Positions 1 to 12,712 of a stretch of 64,000 nucleotides of DNA are shown in pieces (the stretch's first letter is position 1; each line of letters begins with the position of its first letter). Below the pieces are notes generated by a model. The model had not been told where the DNA came from. It was given only the letters and a program-made list of their open reading frames with translations, and did not search any database. The stretch comes from Whitmania pigra (lineage: Eukaryota; Annelida; Clitellata; Hirudinida; Haemopidae), in contig JAJTWR010000308.1 of NCBI GenBank assembly GCA_021613335.1, forward strand, positions 3,172,501 to 3,236,500, written 5' to 3'. The position numbers were made by a program, and so were the translations under genes.

Positions 1-1
1 G

Positions 2-176
2 ACATTAATTCCGTGTTCCATTTACATTTTACAACGAGTCGATATTGGAATTTTGAAAAGGCAAAACTTTGTTGACCTTCACGCAGAACATCCTGTGATA
101 AGTCGATTCTTGGCACTTGCACGATGCTGTCGTTATGATGCAAATCCACATTTTTCTGCTTTCAAAGGGTTTATTC
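2..176 (+). CDS. Possible internal exon of an unidentified gene cut by the window edge
   Basis: Frame 2 is open from the window edge and ends at a strong donor-like GTAAGT at 177-182; if read through, the stop is the TAA at 185-187. The coded segment includes LKRQNFVDLHAEHPVISRF and CCRYDANPHFSAFKGFI. I do not recognise the protein and see no domain motif. The protein-like composition and the donor at its end are the only support. It could be chance. Confidence 0.3.
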
Positions 177-187
177 GTAAGTCGTAA

Positions 188-2464
188 ATAATTCGTGGTT
201 CAAAATCATTTAATTTCATTTCATTTAAGCAACCGAATGTTATTTATTTCATTGCTTTCATTTCCTCATGTTGAATAAATACATAAACTGACGTAAAATG
301 ATATTTATGCAATTATATAGTCCTATAATTAATATAAAAAATTACATATTATAGAATTATGCAGTTATTATGAAACCGTATCCTCTTGAATGTTCGTAAT
401 CATGATAAAAACAATCGGTAATAATTATTATTATTTCACAATTCTTAATGACCCTCACATTAGATGGAGCCTGATTTGTTTCCAGCAAGAATAGGAGCAA
501 TGGAATGATTCCAAACCACGCCATTCCAGACCCTCCTTCCCAGGCGCGATCAAAACGCGAAAAACTAAAAGAGAACTTCCACGATGCTAATTTATGAGTT
601 TTTCAATTATTATTTATCTTACTTTAATTTAGTTACATTCGCACTGAGCTACCTAACACCCCTAAACCGCTCGCATGAAATTATTGAAGTTTTCGAAAAG
701 GAAGGTTTAAATGAATCCAGGCAAGTGATGATTCAGACAACCTTTGTATCATCTGGAATGTATTTGCTTCCTAATTACGACGTTTTCCCGCTCTTACGCT
801 CGATTTAGAATAATAATATAAAATAATTTTAATCGTTTAAAAATCGTTAATTTCGGTAACTTCAGTAAAAAACAGTTCAAATTTTGAGATTATTATTTTT
901 GTATTTCTTACTCAGGATCTTCGTAAATGATAGATAAAATTACAATCTACAATAGCAAACCAACTTTTTGACTTTCAACTAACTCCTTTCCCAATAAATA
1001 TTTTGGTTTGATCGTGCTTCAAGTTTATTGCTGAATCCACTCTTCGTTATTTAAATACCTAAGTACACAAGCATTGATAATTTGGTCAAAGCATTAACTT
1101 ACAGAGATGTGCTTCATTGGAAGAACGTCAATTTAATTACTTTTGCAACAAGTTCTACAATGACTAAATTGAGTCGGGTAATGTATCCAATCAGAGATCG
1201 TAACACTTTACGTTGGGCAAATCAATGAAGAACGCAGAATCTGCTGATTTGCCACCCGTTGGATGATTATAGGGTTTCGTATTTTTTGGGTAACTCCCCT
1301 CACAGAGTTAACTTTTGAAGTCCAGGGAACGTTACACTTTGCTCGTAGTAAGCGCATGAATGCATTCTCTACTCTTGCAAAGTGTGGATGATTTTTTTTT
1401 CAGAAAATTCTTAAAATAGTTATAAATAAGATATATGAATAAAAAACATTGTCCCAGTTCCTGCTTTCTTAAATTTATCTACAAGCTCAGTTTTTGGCTT
1501 CAATAGCATTAGAAGCACCCGCAACTGATTTTCATTTTTTAAGACAAACTATCAGAATCCACTTATGAAGCATGGTGTTTGAGTTAATCTCATCAATAAA
1601 TTGGAAGCTGCTTAAACTTTTCAAGTATTTATGAATATTGATTTTTCTGAATTTAATATAATATTAGCCAAGTATCACAACTATTACTAAATTATTATTA
1701 AAAAGGTTTGATTGTAGCTTAATTTATTATATTATTACTTAATTTTAATTTAATCCTAAGAAAAAAATTCAAGAAAAAAAGATGACAGGTAAACCCCAAT
1801 GCACAGGTCTGCTTAATTCAAGAAATTACTTCTAAGCTGTCATCTCAAAACCCACTCGAATTATTAAAAACTCTAAAAATAGAAAATTTAAAAAAAGTGT
1901 TAATTAATACTCATAATAATAATAAGGTGGACTGAAACTATGCCCATATTCATCATCAATTTTGAATCTTGTATTCACTTGAATCTTAGCAGATCTCATT
2001 AAGATTATGAGCATCAAATCTGTGAAATAAATTTCTTATTTGTGACCTTGATCCAATAATTCAATTGATAAGTCACTCATGTCTTTGCACAGCACGATTG
2101 CCAAGAAATAACAACAAAGGAGTCCATCAGCCAAAAACAAGTTAGGAAAAACATATACAGAAAACTATTCAATCAAAAATTAATCATCAATTTGATTGGA
2201 GATTACATAAACTAATTAACAAATAACTTGGAGATTATTAAATTAATTAATAAACATGTGGAGAAATATAAAAATTAATTCCATAATGTGATTATTACAC
2301 ATACACTACTCAACTACTTTTTGCTTAAACACAATCGTTTGAGCTATTAATAGGCAGTGACCATGCACAAACTTACACAAATGTTAAATGGCCTGCATAA
2401 GATAATACAAGTTGGGTTCTTGATGACTAGTTGCAATAAATTAAACAAATAGTTAACTCTAGGA
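188..2464. other. Mostly noncoding AT-rich stretch
   Basis: Apart from the short LRR-gene-like fragment at 1075-1230, nothing codes convincingly. A 74-codon open frame at 584-808 has no recognisable motif, splice context or homology and is not called. The stretch lies beyond the 3' end of the minus-strand NDST gene, so its right part should hold that gene's 3' UTR; no polyadenylation signal is asserted. Confidence 0.4.
1075..1230 (+). pseudogene. Degenerate fragment related to the LRR gene at 7.1-9.4 kb
   Basis: The plus-strand translation here reads ALTYRDVLHWKNVNLI. This resembles [17 protein letters not shown] in the nested leucine-rich-repeat gene at about 7510-7565. The match is short and no intact exon structure surrounds it, so a decayed paralogous copy is the simplest reading. 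A shared LRR-family motif of independent origin is possible. Confidence 0.35.
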
Positions 2465-5400
2465 TCACCTCAAATTGTAATTCAATTCCCTCATCAACCA
2501 ATTTGGAATAGGGTAGCTGTAAGTTTTGAGGAGTGTATAAAGTTCAAGATTAGGTTTGTGGTAATAGTTACTGAGAAAATTCTTCGAAAAGCTGTCCATT
2601 GGAGGGTATTTGCGACCTTTTCCAGAGCCAAGACATTTTAACTTATTTCCAGAATATGGACAGTAGAACCCCTTCCTGGGGCTGAATCTAAAGGAGAAAT
2701 TAAAATATTTCTTAATGACTTATTAATTTGCCAATTAAAATGAATCCTTTGAATGTTGTTCAATTATAGAAACCAGCCACCCAGGTTTAATTATATTTAC
2801 TTGATGATGGTTGAGTAATTGAGTGGATTTTTTACATCCAGAAAGTTTTGAACCTCATCCATCACTGATATTGGATCAGTTCTCAGTTTCTCTCCATCCA
2901 AGATGAACATCTGCAAATGATTGAAGAACAGTTGTTCAAATTCCGTCCATAAGGTTTATTTATCAACGAAACGATGAAAAGTGAAATCAGATAAGAATCA
3001 CCATCCAACCTGTTCCTGGGGAAAGTGTTTGAACCACTTTTCTAAATGGTGAACAAAAAGGCCAGGTATTAGACACTTTCTTGAGAGTTCAACAAGTTCA
3101 GAGGGAGAAGTCTGGTTGGCTGTTACCACTTCGCGGAAGGAATGGGCTTTTGCGGTCGGGTCGTCGTGAGACAGAACATGCTTAGGAAAACAAATAGTGT
3201 TAATGTTAACAATTATGAATAGATGACATAAGATAATATAAATAAATTGCAAGACAAGTTTGTACCTGGTACCAAGAATAAGCCCTGATGGAGGGGTCTA
3301 TAATTATGCAAATCAGTTTGACCTTAGGGAGTAAGTTAGAAATTCTGAGAGGTGCTGAATTTTCTGTGAAGTAATTTGCACTTTTTTCGAACAGCAGATT
3401 ATCAGATGAATTTTCAACCCAAGGAAATTGTTGCATGTACCTTCAAATAAGAAGTTTAAGAAAAATGTCATGTATAATGTTGCAAAAAACTTCCAATGTA
3501 TCTATTTCTACAATCTGTATGCATTATTCTGAGATGATTAAGGTGCGAGTCAGCTCGGTGGGTTGCATTCCCGCGCGCGGCTGTAAAAGCAGCATGTGCA
3601 CTGTGCGGAAATCCACCTTAAACCTCTATAAAACACCTTTTAGAAACATTATTTAAATGCTCCATTTGATGTTCAAACTTGTACTTACCAGTCAACTCCT
3701 TTCTTGTAAGTTTCTCCAACAAAGAACTGAACTTCCTCAAACGTGCTGGGATTATTGAGGTTGGATACCAAAGAAGGGTGGAGGCTCAGATAAGTTGACA
3801 GTGCAGTGGAACCTGAACAGACATTTTAAATCAGTATAATAATTTATTATTATAATGCCTCAATCAAATCAACTACTACTATGAATATATAATGTAATTA
3901 AGTTTGTAAATATAAATTTTACAATGTCTTTCTATACAATTGTTGGTTAAACTTCATATTTTCATTAACATTAAATTTTGTTACCAGTTTTCTGTGGCCC
4001 CAAAACGATCAGACTGGGCAACTGGTTGCAAGGTTTATTTGGAGACCATATGGCTCTGTGTCTCTTGCTAAGGCAGGGGTTCTTGAAATTGGTAAGTTAC
4101 ATTTTTAAAATATTTAAAATTTATTCTCTGTTGAATATATTTCATAAAAGTATGAAATGACAATATATTGTGGGAAAAAGTGTAAAACAAAACAAGCAAG
4201 AATTTTGAATGAACCTTCCATACTGGGTCCACCTCATTGGGGAAAGATCTGAAATAATATTCTGCTAACTTTAGGGGCTCCACTGTTCTCAGGTTTAAAT
4301 TTGTCCAACACTTGACAAATTTAAAAAGGTTCTCGAATGTGTAGAGTGCCAGACGATCATTGCCATAGTTTGGAAGATGAGTCATGATGACGATGACCTT
4401 TGAAATAATTATTGAGGTAAATAAATCTTTCGCTGTTGCATATCAAGCAACAAGTCAAAATATTATGCAAATGTTAACTCAACTTTTTACACAACAGCAA
4501 CCATGTGAGTTTTAAAAACTCCATCAAAAAGTATTATTTAAGATAATAGAATTGCTATTATATGTCTATATTATGTTATTAAAATTATAATAAATAAATA
4601 AGCATGTAAGTGCAAACAACAATTAAGAAAAAGATTTTACGAAGAACATTTGAAATGGATCTCACAGGGTTAAAAAGGAGTGTCTGAAAGAGTTCTCCTC
4701 CTTTGATGTTCGAGTGGAGTTTTGATTTACCACCTGGATACTTGTCCAGGAATATGGTGTGACTGAACAGGCCACAAGTCTGCCTTGGAAGCACCTTTCA
4801 ACAAATAAGCATTAATATATCATAAGTTATTATTTGAATCCATAAATAACATTTATTCCACTGGTGGAAATATCTTTTGTCAGCCAACAAATTTATTAAT
4901 TGAAAAATGTTCCCAAAGTATTGCATGCCTGAACATCTTTGTGCACAAAACCTTTCCTGTGCCTGGCAGGTCTGAGGTTAGGATATTCCTCGGTGCTTGT
5001 GACTTGTATGTTCCACACCAGTTTCCATGCTTCGTAGAGTTCCTCGTGGACTGGGAAAACACCGGAGTGGTAAGGAGCGACTGCATAACTTAAGTTCACT
5101 GGGATGTTGTGCAGCTAAATGACAGAAACGACATTCATTTTGCTTTGCGACAAACATCAAAATCAAAAGAAATCAAACGAACTCTTGCAAATGCTCTATT
5201 TTTTTCCATGTCTTCAATGAGGCTGCTAAGATTGAACATATGTGCTTTACTGTGGCTCCATGTGTGACCAAACCACCAAAACTCGTGCTTGTTTTCTTGA
5301 ATTAATTAACAATTACTATTAGCATAACTATTCACCGAATTAATGCATTCCCTTAATTAATTAGGTTTTTTTTAAAGTTTTCAAAGATTTTTTCTTATAA

Positions 5401-8400
5401 ATTCAAGCATCTGATTCAGTGAAGCTTCTGATGCCTTTCACTTTCATGATGGAGGTGTAACATTGACCAATAGCTTGTTGTTTGAGTGGCATAATTGATT
5501 TGACAGCAAAAGTATTATTTTGTAGTGACAAATCACTGAAATAAATCTAAATATGAATTTTGGAGCTTCATTTCCAAAGATCCTGGATAAGGCCCATAAA
5601 CTCATTGAAGCTGTTGCAACGTTTAGAAACTCCAGTAATGTTACAAAATAAATGTAAAAACAATATGTCTCATGTTTTCAAATTTAGCACTAACTAAATC
5701 TTGCAAGTTTTTAAAAATAAATTTTCTAATATTAAGAATTGAAAGGCATAACAGCGACAATGATTCCCGAGTGAAAGGAAGCCTAATCAGCTTTGTTGTT
5801 GGGGGTCGCCTCGGCAAGACAACGGCTGCCTGGAGGTCTCGGCATCAGAAAGGTTGAGAACCGCTGGCATAGAGGTATGCATGCCTGGGAATGACAGTGA
5901 AAGCAACAGTTATGTGTCACTTTCGCAACCCAGCTCACACCACCAGAGAGCGCCCTCGGGTAGGGGCACTATATAAATAGCGGATCGATTAAAAAGTGCC
6001 TTCACATCCTATCCAGATACATAAGGCAGTCAAAAAATCAGCTAAATACAAATACAACATCAACAAAAATTCTTGAATAGGTAAAACACTCCAATCATGT
6101 CAGCACATCATTTAGGATGAATATACTATGGCTCATAACAACAGCATTGGAAGTGCTCAAACATATATTAAAAGATTTTATTTGTCTTATTTGATTGTGT
6201 GGCGATAGATAAAATACCAGTGGCTCAATGTACATAGACTATAATAACAGCCAAAAGCAACGATGCCAATGCCATTAACTTCATTCAAAACATAATCAGG
6301 CAAAGCGGTAATATAAAAGTCCATCTTTACTTAATGAATCAAGACGAAGTTATCATTTATCTAACTGAATACTTGAATGCACTTGATTTGTGTGGCAAAT
6401 TCAACAATGAAATTCAGCATGCCTGTCATTCTTTTTGTAAATATAAATCCACCCCAATTTTGCGACGGTTTTTGCAACCAGGATTTCAGTTAAAAAGATG
6501 ATGAATAATATCATTAAATAATAGCATTGAACAAATTTAAATGGCAAATTTAAAGATGTTCTGTTGCCAAGAAAAAATTGGAAAATCCATGCAAAACAAA
6601 AAATATTTTCTATCCTAAAAGCACTCTAATAAAAAGAATTGAAATACTAATGCTGGGTTAACTTGCTAGTTAGTTAATAAAATATTGTTATCAAACTGAC
6701 AAATTAATTAATTTCAAATTGGTAATAAATTGGAAAAAAAAGGCTCCCCAGAGCTACTGGAATATCCCCGAATCATAATGTCTGCACCAACAAATGTTTG
6801 TAGACATTACTTTAAAAGGATGTCAAGTATACTGCAACAACCAACATTAGAAAATAGAATGTTTTTGTGAGTGGAAAATTTCTCCAGTTAGTTCGAAAAA
6901 AACTTTTGCGAAAGGGCCACTCACTAGAATCAGCGGGCAGATTTAGTGGAGGTGGCACAGCTACAAAATTTGTTAAAACTTAATTTTACAAAATTTACTA
7001 ATAAAATAAAATTTTGTAAAGTTACATTTTACAATCTTTATTAATTGAAAGGCTGCAAAATTAATAACATAAAAATATGTATGTTAACATCCTAAACTCA
7101 CCAATATGATTGGCAAAAACCTTAAAAGCATGCAAGAAAGCATGTTGGAACATGTCGTTGCGAATTACAGAGAGGTGTTTTCTTCTATTTTACAAGGTTC
7201 ATTTAAACAAGTTTTACATATATGATTACATATTTTATTTTTTGCATTTGTTATGGCAGTTATATATGTTATAATTATTTCATAATGTACTTTATTCGTT
7301 TATTTGTATAATGTTAATGTGTATGGCTCCATATTTAGCATCATAAGCCCTTACCTAATGAAATTTGAAAATCATTCGATACAATGTACAAATCGGTCTT
7401 AACATTATGAAGGTACTGCATCAAGACAAAAGATACTTCCTCCTGGTTTGTTTGAGAAAATTATCAACAAAAGCAAAGAAATGAATTGGTGCATACATGA
7501 TGTCTACTTGGAAAAACTGTTGCCCTATAGGGACGTTTTAAATTGGAAAAACATAGATGTTATTTTGCATTATAAGCTGTGCACACACCACATTTTGAAG
7601 AGTGAAGAAGTATTAAATTTGATGAGTCAGGTGGAATATCCATTAAAAAAGCTATCGATTTACGTAGAGAAAATCTCAGAAGATAACATGAATGCCCTCT
7701 GCGCAATGGGGTCCACAATAGAATGCTTGGATCTTGCATATGATTTGAGGTTAAATCTACTAGTTGCTTAAATTCGACAATTCTATGTTATTGTCACACA
7801 AAAATATTCAAATTAATAACCAAGTTTAATTGATTTCAGATATGTGAAAGAACTCCTAAATGGATCCTTTCCAAAGTTAAGAAAGTTGAGTCTAACTTTC
7901 ATGAATACTTATGATAAGCCTGAAGATGCATTATATATTGATCTTAGTCGTTTTTCTGACACGTTAGAAGAGTTGAAGTTGGAACACGAAACTCTCGATG
8001 ACCGTTTAGCTAGGTCTATCGCTTGTCTTAAAAACCTTAAAGTTTTGTCTCTTCCATTTTCGTCATTAAATTGCGATTACCTCAATGAGTCTTTGAGTTC
8101 AATGACTTATTTAAGGTAAGTTCAAGATTTGTGATAAAGAAGTGCTGTAAAAATTTATATTAATTTTAATGCTGCAGGACATTGGACATATGATATCTTA
8201 ATGTAATATATATAGGAGTATATACTAAGGCTTCTGCTGGTGCAAGATGCTCTAACCGAGACAATCATATGGAGAATCTTCGAGTTTATTCCACACGTTC
8301 CTCAAGACCAGTTACAAGGGTTTGGAAATGTAAGGAATACAAACATACAAAATTTTACTTAAAGTTGGTGTGAACTGGATAAAGAAATGTAATAACTGAA

Positions 8401-11050
8401 TTTTAAGTCAGCAAACTAATATATTTACATTTTAAGAAATATTAAGAATGATATGTAAAATGATGATAATAATAATAATAAATAATAATAATAATAAAAT
8501 AATAATAAATAGCAATGATAATGATAACAACAATGATAACAATAATCCACTTTCATTTATGTAGATTATTTTGAATTCATTGGCTGGATATCTCTATCCA
8601 CTTAGGTAATATTTTGAAAATATTAAATTAAATAAAACATCCCTAAATAATTGCATATCATTCACCCATAAACTAATATAATTCACAGCCAAATAGCCCA
8701 AGAATATATTTTGACTAGTCGATGCACGGATGACTTCGTAACGTAAGACTTATTTTATTGAAACTCTATTGACAAACTTCAAATTAGTTTCTAACACAGT
8801 CTTTTATTTTAGAAAACTAGTTACCATAATGTGCAGTTACCATGATGAAGATGATAACCCTTTGGATCTAGTATACTTATCTTTATTTAAATTTACACTA
8901 GTTATCTATATTTTAAACCATTTCCATCATACTAATAACCTGCTATTTTAGAGAGCACGTCTTGCCAAATGTGATGTAGTCAAAAATATTGTAAGAATTG
9001 TTATTTTATAATATAATGAAATTAAATCATTTAGACATTAATAATTCAATAGTTGAAACATTTAGATTACAAGTGCTCCTGTGGCTCGTAAAATTTTGGA
9101 GATCGTGGAGAAAGACTTAAACAAAGGACTGAGCAAGAAGTTGTTGGAAATGCTTTTTGTTATCTCTTATCACAACTTAAAGGAAGACATACGTGAGCTA
9201 GGTTTGCAAGAAGTTAGTTGAAATACAATTATTATGTCTATTAAATCGAACCCAGCTTTTTTTAAATGAATATAATAATTGTTTGATAGGTTTGCGATAA
9301 AGCACTCCCAAACAAATTTATTGATGATGATGCCAAGATGGCCATGAAGACACTTTTGAAAAAAATTAATAAAATTGTGTAAATTCAAGAAATAGGATGA
9401 TAGTCTATATAGATGACAGATGTTCATCAGCTAGAGATCATCAATTTAAACTAATGTCAGATTTTTGCAAAATAGACAACACCAAATATTTGGACTATAT
9501 ATGCGTTGCTCAAACGTTCTGACTTATTATACACCCAGTGACAAACAAATTATTTTGTCCAGAAGCACTCCAAACAAAAAAATAAAACATCATCACATCT
9601 CTTCCTTTACGTGGCATTGCAACACATGCATGGTACTTGCTAACCAATACATTTCAAAAATCCAAAAAAGTAAACAGACCGAGCAGAAGCTCATCACCCT
9701 CATTTTCATCCTGTGTTCCATGCTTAAAGTATTTCCCAGAGAATCCAAGGTTGAATCTAAAGTCTTTGACAATATTCTTGATTCTTTTTTGAGATTCTAT
9801 CAAAGCCTACAAATTTAAGTAGCCAATCAGAATGACATTCCTCAAAAGAGATAATTATCATTTTTACTTGTCTGAAAAATTGACTGTTATTATTAATTAT
9901 TCAGACTGAATTATTTTATCAGAAAGTGATACCATTATTTCTAACTATCATAAAAATAAATAGTATCATTCAAATAAATCATCAAAGATAACAAAGTTGT
10001 TAAATATACCAAGACATCTGATTTTGTCATTCTTGTAAATGGTTTTCCAACAAATATGTCATCAATGTCAATTAAAATGTTCCTCTCAAGTGTCATGCTC
10101 AACTTTCCATGAGACATAAATGACAAGACATCTACAAACAACGGAAGATGAAGCCAAAATCGGAAACCAAAACCAAAAAACACTTTTTGAATGCCATCTG
10201 TGAGACCCTTATCTCTTATTACTGGAGAGAATTCGCATCTTTCAAAAAGACAACCCATCTTTATTGCACTATCCCTCGGTGTAGAAGTTGACACAGGTTC
10301 AAAAGTGGAGTGGTTACTGTAAAACACCGACCATTTTTTGGCAGAAGCATTGCCATCAATGAGAATGGAGCCTGGTTTTGTAATCCTTAAAATAGGAGAC
10401 TTTGCATTAATCGTGTATTTGCTTATAGCAATATTTGTGGTGATGTATAGTGGAAGGGACTTCACTTGAACATTACTAAGACCTTCTGAAGTTTGAGCAA
10501 ATGCTAATATACCAACTTTGTATTTGATGCAATAGTTATTAATGATTACTTGATTCCAGGAATCCAGAGTTAAATAAGATTCGAATTTTTCAAACACAAT
10601 CACGCTATAAACTCCTTGACTTCTGTTGATGAGTTGAGGTAATGGCTTGTCTAAGTGAGCCACTTTGTATTTGAATCGTAAGGACTCTAAAATGCTCACA
10701 AGTTCTCTCAAAAGGCTAGAATACGGAAGCTCCGCCACTATTAGCACTTTAGCCCCCGAAAAGAAACTTTTAGATTCATTAACGTGATCATTAATTATAA
10801 GACTTTCATAACTCTGATGGAGCGGACATTGCACGATGTCTTGGAGAAAATCCATGTTTGCTGGTTCAGGAGTTAAGTTAATAAGATAGTGAGCCAAAAT
10901 GAAAAAGGAGGCAGATCCAAAAAGGATTAATAATATAAATCCTTTTAAACTAAATCTTTTGGCAGAAGCTAATCTCATAAGCGCGTTTATAAAATTCTTC
11001 AAAATATTTCCCTTAAAAACCATAATCAAACTCTTTAAATTGAAACCCAC
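2465..11050 (-). CDS. NDST: Heparan sulfate N-deacetylase/N-sulfotransferase (NDST family)
   Basis: Bifunctional Golgi type II membrane enzyme that removes acetyl from GlcNAc of heparan and sulfates the free amine using PAPS. Coding exons (minus): 11050-10010, 9806-9680, 5295-5183, 5114-4929, 4794-4666, 4397-4215, 4081-3985, 3812-3689, 3440-3266, 3180-3010, 2910-2801, 2687-2465. They sum to 2,679 nt, in frame, giving 892 residues; vertebrate NDSTs are about 880. Exon 1 holds the cytoplasmic tail, one membrane anchor ([20 protein letters not shown]) and the start of the deacetylase half, including [13 protein letters not shown]. Further motifs are [40 protein letters not shown] and [15 protein letters not shown]. 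The sulfotransferase half has the PAPS loop LGPQKTGSTALS split across exons 7-8, [10 protein letters not shown], and the C-terminal [16 protein letters not shown]. The stop TGA is at 2465-2467. The 4.4-kb third-exon intron contains a plus-strand gene. Exon 4 may use a GC donor (see findings). Assignment to a particular vertebrate paralog is not possible. Confidence 0.93.
5755..5866. mobile_element. Terminal fragment of a hAT-like nonautonomous element
   Basis: The plus strand ends with the complement of CAGCGGTTCTCAACCTTT at 5849-5866. That terminus is characteristic of Charlie/Zaphod-like hAT elements in many animals. I did not find a matching opposite terminus or a clean 8-bp duplication, so only the fragment is called. 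It lies in the large NDST intron. Confidence 0.4.
7106..9382 (+). CDS. Leucine-rich-repeat protein gene nested antisense in an NDST intron
   Basis: Proposed exons: 7106-7196 (ATG at 7106), 7413-7749, 7840-8115, 8216-8329, 8565-8605, 8689-8742, 8813-8870, 8952-8990, 9066-9212, 9290-9382 (TAA). Most junctions have AG acceptors and GT donors and keep frame. Exons 2-3 join as [18 protein letters not shown] and carry LRR-type spacing ([34 protein letters not shown]). The 3' half is helical, ARM-like in look ([49 protein letters not shown]) and ends in KKINKIV. The join between 8115 and 8216 cannot be made in frame: the alternative acceptor at 8177 gives YLRTLDI and then a TGA. The gene is therefore either wrongly spliced by me or pseudogenised there. 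LRR plus helical-repeat order recalls ZYG11-type adaptors, but I cannot assign a family. Confidence 0.6.
8460..8545. repeat. AAT/AATG microsatellite
   Basis: A run of AAT-type trinucleotide units with interruptions grades into ATGATAACA-like units. It lies in an intron of the nested LRR gene. Confidence 0.7.
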
Positions 11051-11540
11051 GATCTTTATGACTTATTTACAAACTTAAAAACTTAACACCAAAGACAAAT
11101 CTAATATTAACTAATATTATAAATTTAATAATATAATATTAGAAATTATAATATTTGCAAAAATTGAAGTCAAATTTTAAAATACCGTTTGTTTAAATTT
11201 ACTTTAAAATAATTTTAATAAGTATCTATATTATTTATATCAGACAAGAATTGGCAAAATAACTCACAAATTTGAAATTTATTATTTATTAATATTTTAC
11301 TTAATTCTATTACATGTGTAGGCCTTAATTTACCGTATTTTCACCCATATTACACGCGTGTTATGTTCGATTTTACTTACCACGCACCCCCCTAAGCATG
11401 CTATAATCGTATGCGTGTTATGCTAGATTAAATTTATATGAATTTGATTTCCGACCAACAAAAAATAAAAACATTTAAATGATAGCACAGACTGTTGATT
11501 GTTTTTGTAAAAGCTTTAGACTATATTTTTAATTTTAAAT

Positions 11541-11826
11541 AGTTTATGCCTTCCTATATAATTTACAATTGTGCTCTCTGGTAGAATCACTTTTTGTAGC
11601 TTCGAAAAACTGTTCAGGCAAAAGGCCTTCCCTTCTTGATAAAATTTTGAATGCCTCGATGAGGTCCCCTCTATTTTTTCTCTTTTCCAGAGTTGTTAAT
11701 TTACATCTACTTAATCTTTCCTCGTAACTCAGCTTTCCAAAACCTTCTATCATCCTGGTTGCCCTTTTTTGTACTCTTTCCAGCACTTCTACATCCTTTC
11801 TCAAATGAGGGTTCCACACTTGCACA
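11541..11826 (-). mobile_element. 3' end of a CR1/L2-like non-LTR retrotransposon
   Basis: The minus strand codes [37 protein letters not shown] and RGDLIEAFKIL, the conserved C-terminal tail of CR1/L2-type reverse transcriptase polyproteins. It is truncated upstream where the CAGTGGCGCAAC-ended element begins. A close relative lies at 61078-61815. Confidence 0.75.
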
Positions 11827-12489
11827 CAGTGGCGCAACCAGCGAAAAATGCTGGGGGGGGGGCTCAAGTTTAGAAAAGGGACGAAAGCCCGACGCAGTCG
11901 AAAAATTGTTGAAACTGTTCAAATCAAAACTACCAATTATAATTATAATTAATAAAGAATTAAAGATAGAACAGATAATAATAATAATTAATTTATAAAG
12001 CGCCATGTGCATAGCGTCAGAGGCGTCGGATTATTATTATTATGAGTTTAACTATCTTCTGTCTGCAGTCTTATTTTGTAGCTTTAATAATTTATTAATG
12101 AGTTTGACTATCTTCTGTTCCAAACCAGTTAAATCCCCTTACCCCCCCTTTGGAAAAATTGCAGGGTCTCTCCTATTAGTTTAGAAAAGGGACGAAAGCC
12201 CGACGTAGTCGAAAAATGTTTGAAGCTGTTCAAATCAAAACTACCAATTATAATTAATAAAAAATTAAAGATAGAACAGATTATTATTATTATGAGTTTA
12301 ACTATCTTCTGTCTGCAGTTTTATTTTGTATCTTTAATAATTTATTAATGAGTTTGACTATCTTCTGTCTCAAAGTTTCAAACCAGTTAAATCCCCTTAC
12401 CCCCCCCCCCCACCAAAAAAAACTCATCGGATTTGGAAAAATTGCAGGGTCTCTCCTATTAGGTGCAAGCCCCCCTAGTTGCGCCACTG
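11827..12489. mobile_element. MITE-like element with hAT-like termini and an internal tandem duplication
   Basis: The left end reads CAGTGGCGCAACCAG and the right end is its near-complement CTAGTTGCGCCACTG (12475-12489). Inside, about 300 bp is repeated head to tail: units 11868-12176 and 12177-12480 share TTTAGAAAAGGGACGAAAGC and GAGTTTAACTATCTTCTGTC. There is no coding capacity. Flanking 8-mers do not match, so the site has been rearranged or one end is secondary. Confidence 0.55.
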
Positions 12490-12499
12490 CCGACAACGA

Positions 12500-12712
12500 A
12501 TCATCAGAGGAGTGCCCATGTCATCAAACGTTTCGGCCCAAACTCCTGACGTTCTCGAGGGGTGGGCCACACACCCGTTGATCAGGCGGGTGTCCCTGTC
12601 GGTGAAAACCATACATATCCAACTCCGTCGTAACGCACCGCACGTTATATGATGATCGATGAAATTCACGACGACCTTTGCGCATCGATCTCATATATCT
12701 CTCATGTCTTCA
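12500..12712 (-). repeat. Dispersed repeat copy, inverted relative to 53455-53645
   Basis: Reverse-complemented, this segment matches 53455-53645 over nearly its full length. Shared stretches include GAGATCGATGCGCAAAGGT, GTGCGGTGCGTTACGACGGA and GGGACACCCGCCTGATCAAC. At the second site it follows a zinc-finger ORF that looks like the N-terminus of an R2/NeSL-like retroelement, so both may be parts of one non-LTR family. Confidence 0.65.

Noticed and set aside
5390..5660. Possible NDST exon (minus frame with [20 protein letters not shown])
   Set aside because: The missing NDST segment was found instead at 9806-9680, which joins exons 10010 and 5295 in frame; this frame has no family match.
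9465..9818. 117-codon plus-strand open frame
   Set aside because: It is antisense to the NDST exon 9806-9680 ([14 protein letters not shown]), which explains the openness; no motif of its own.
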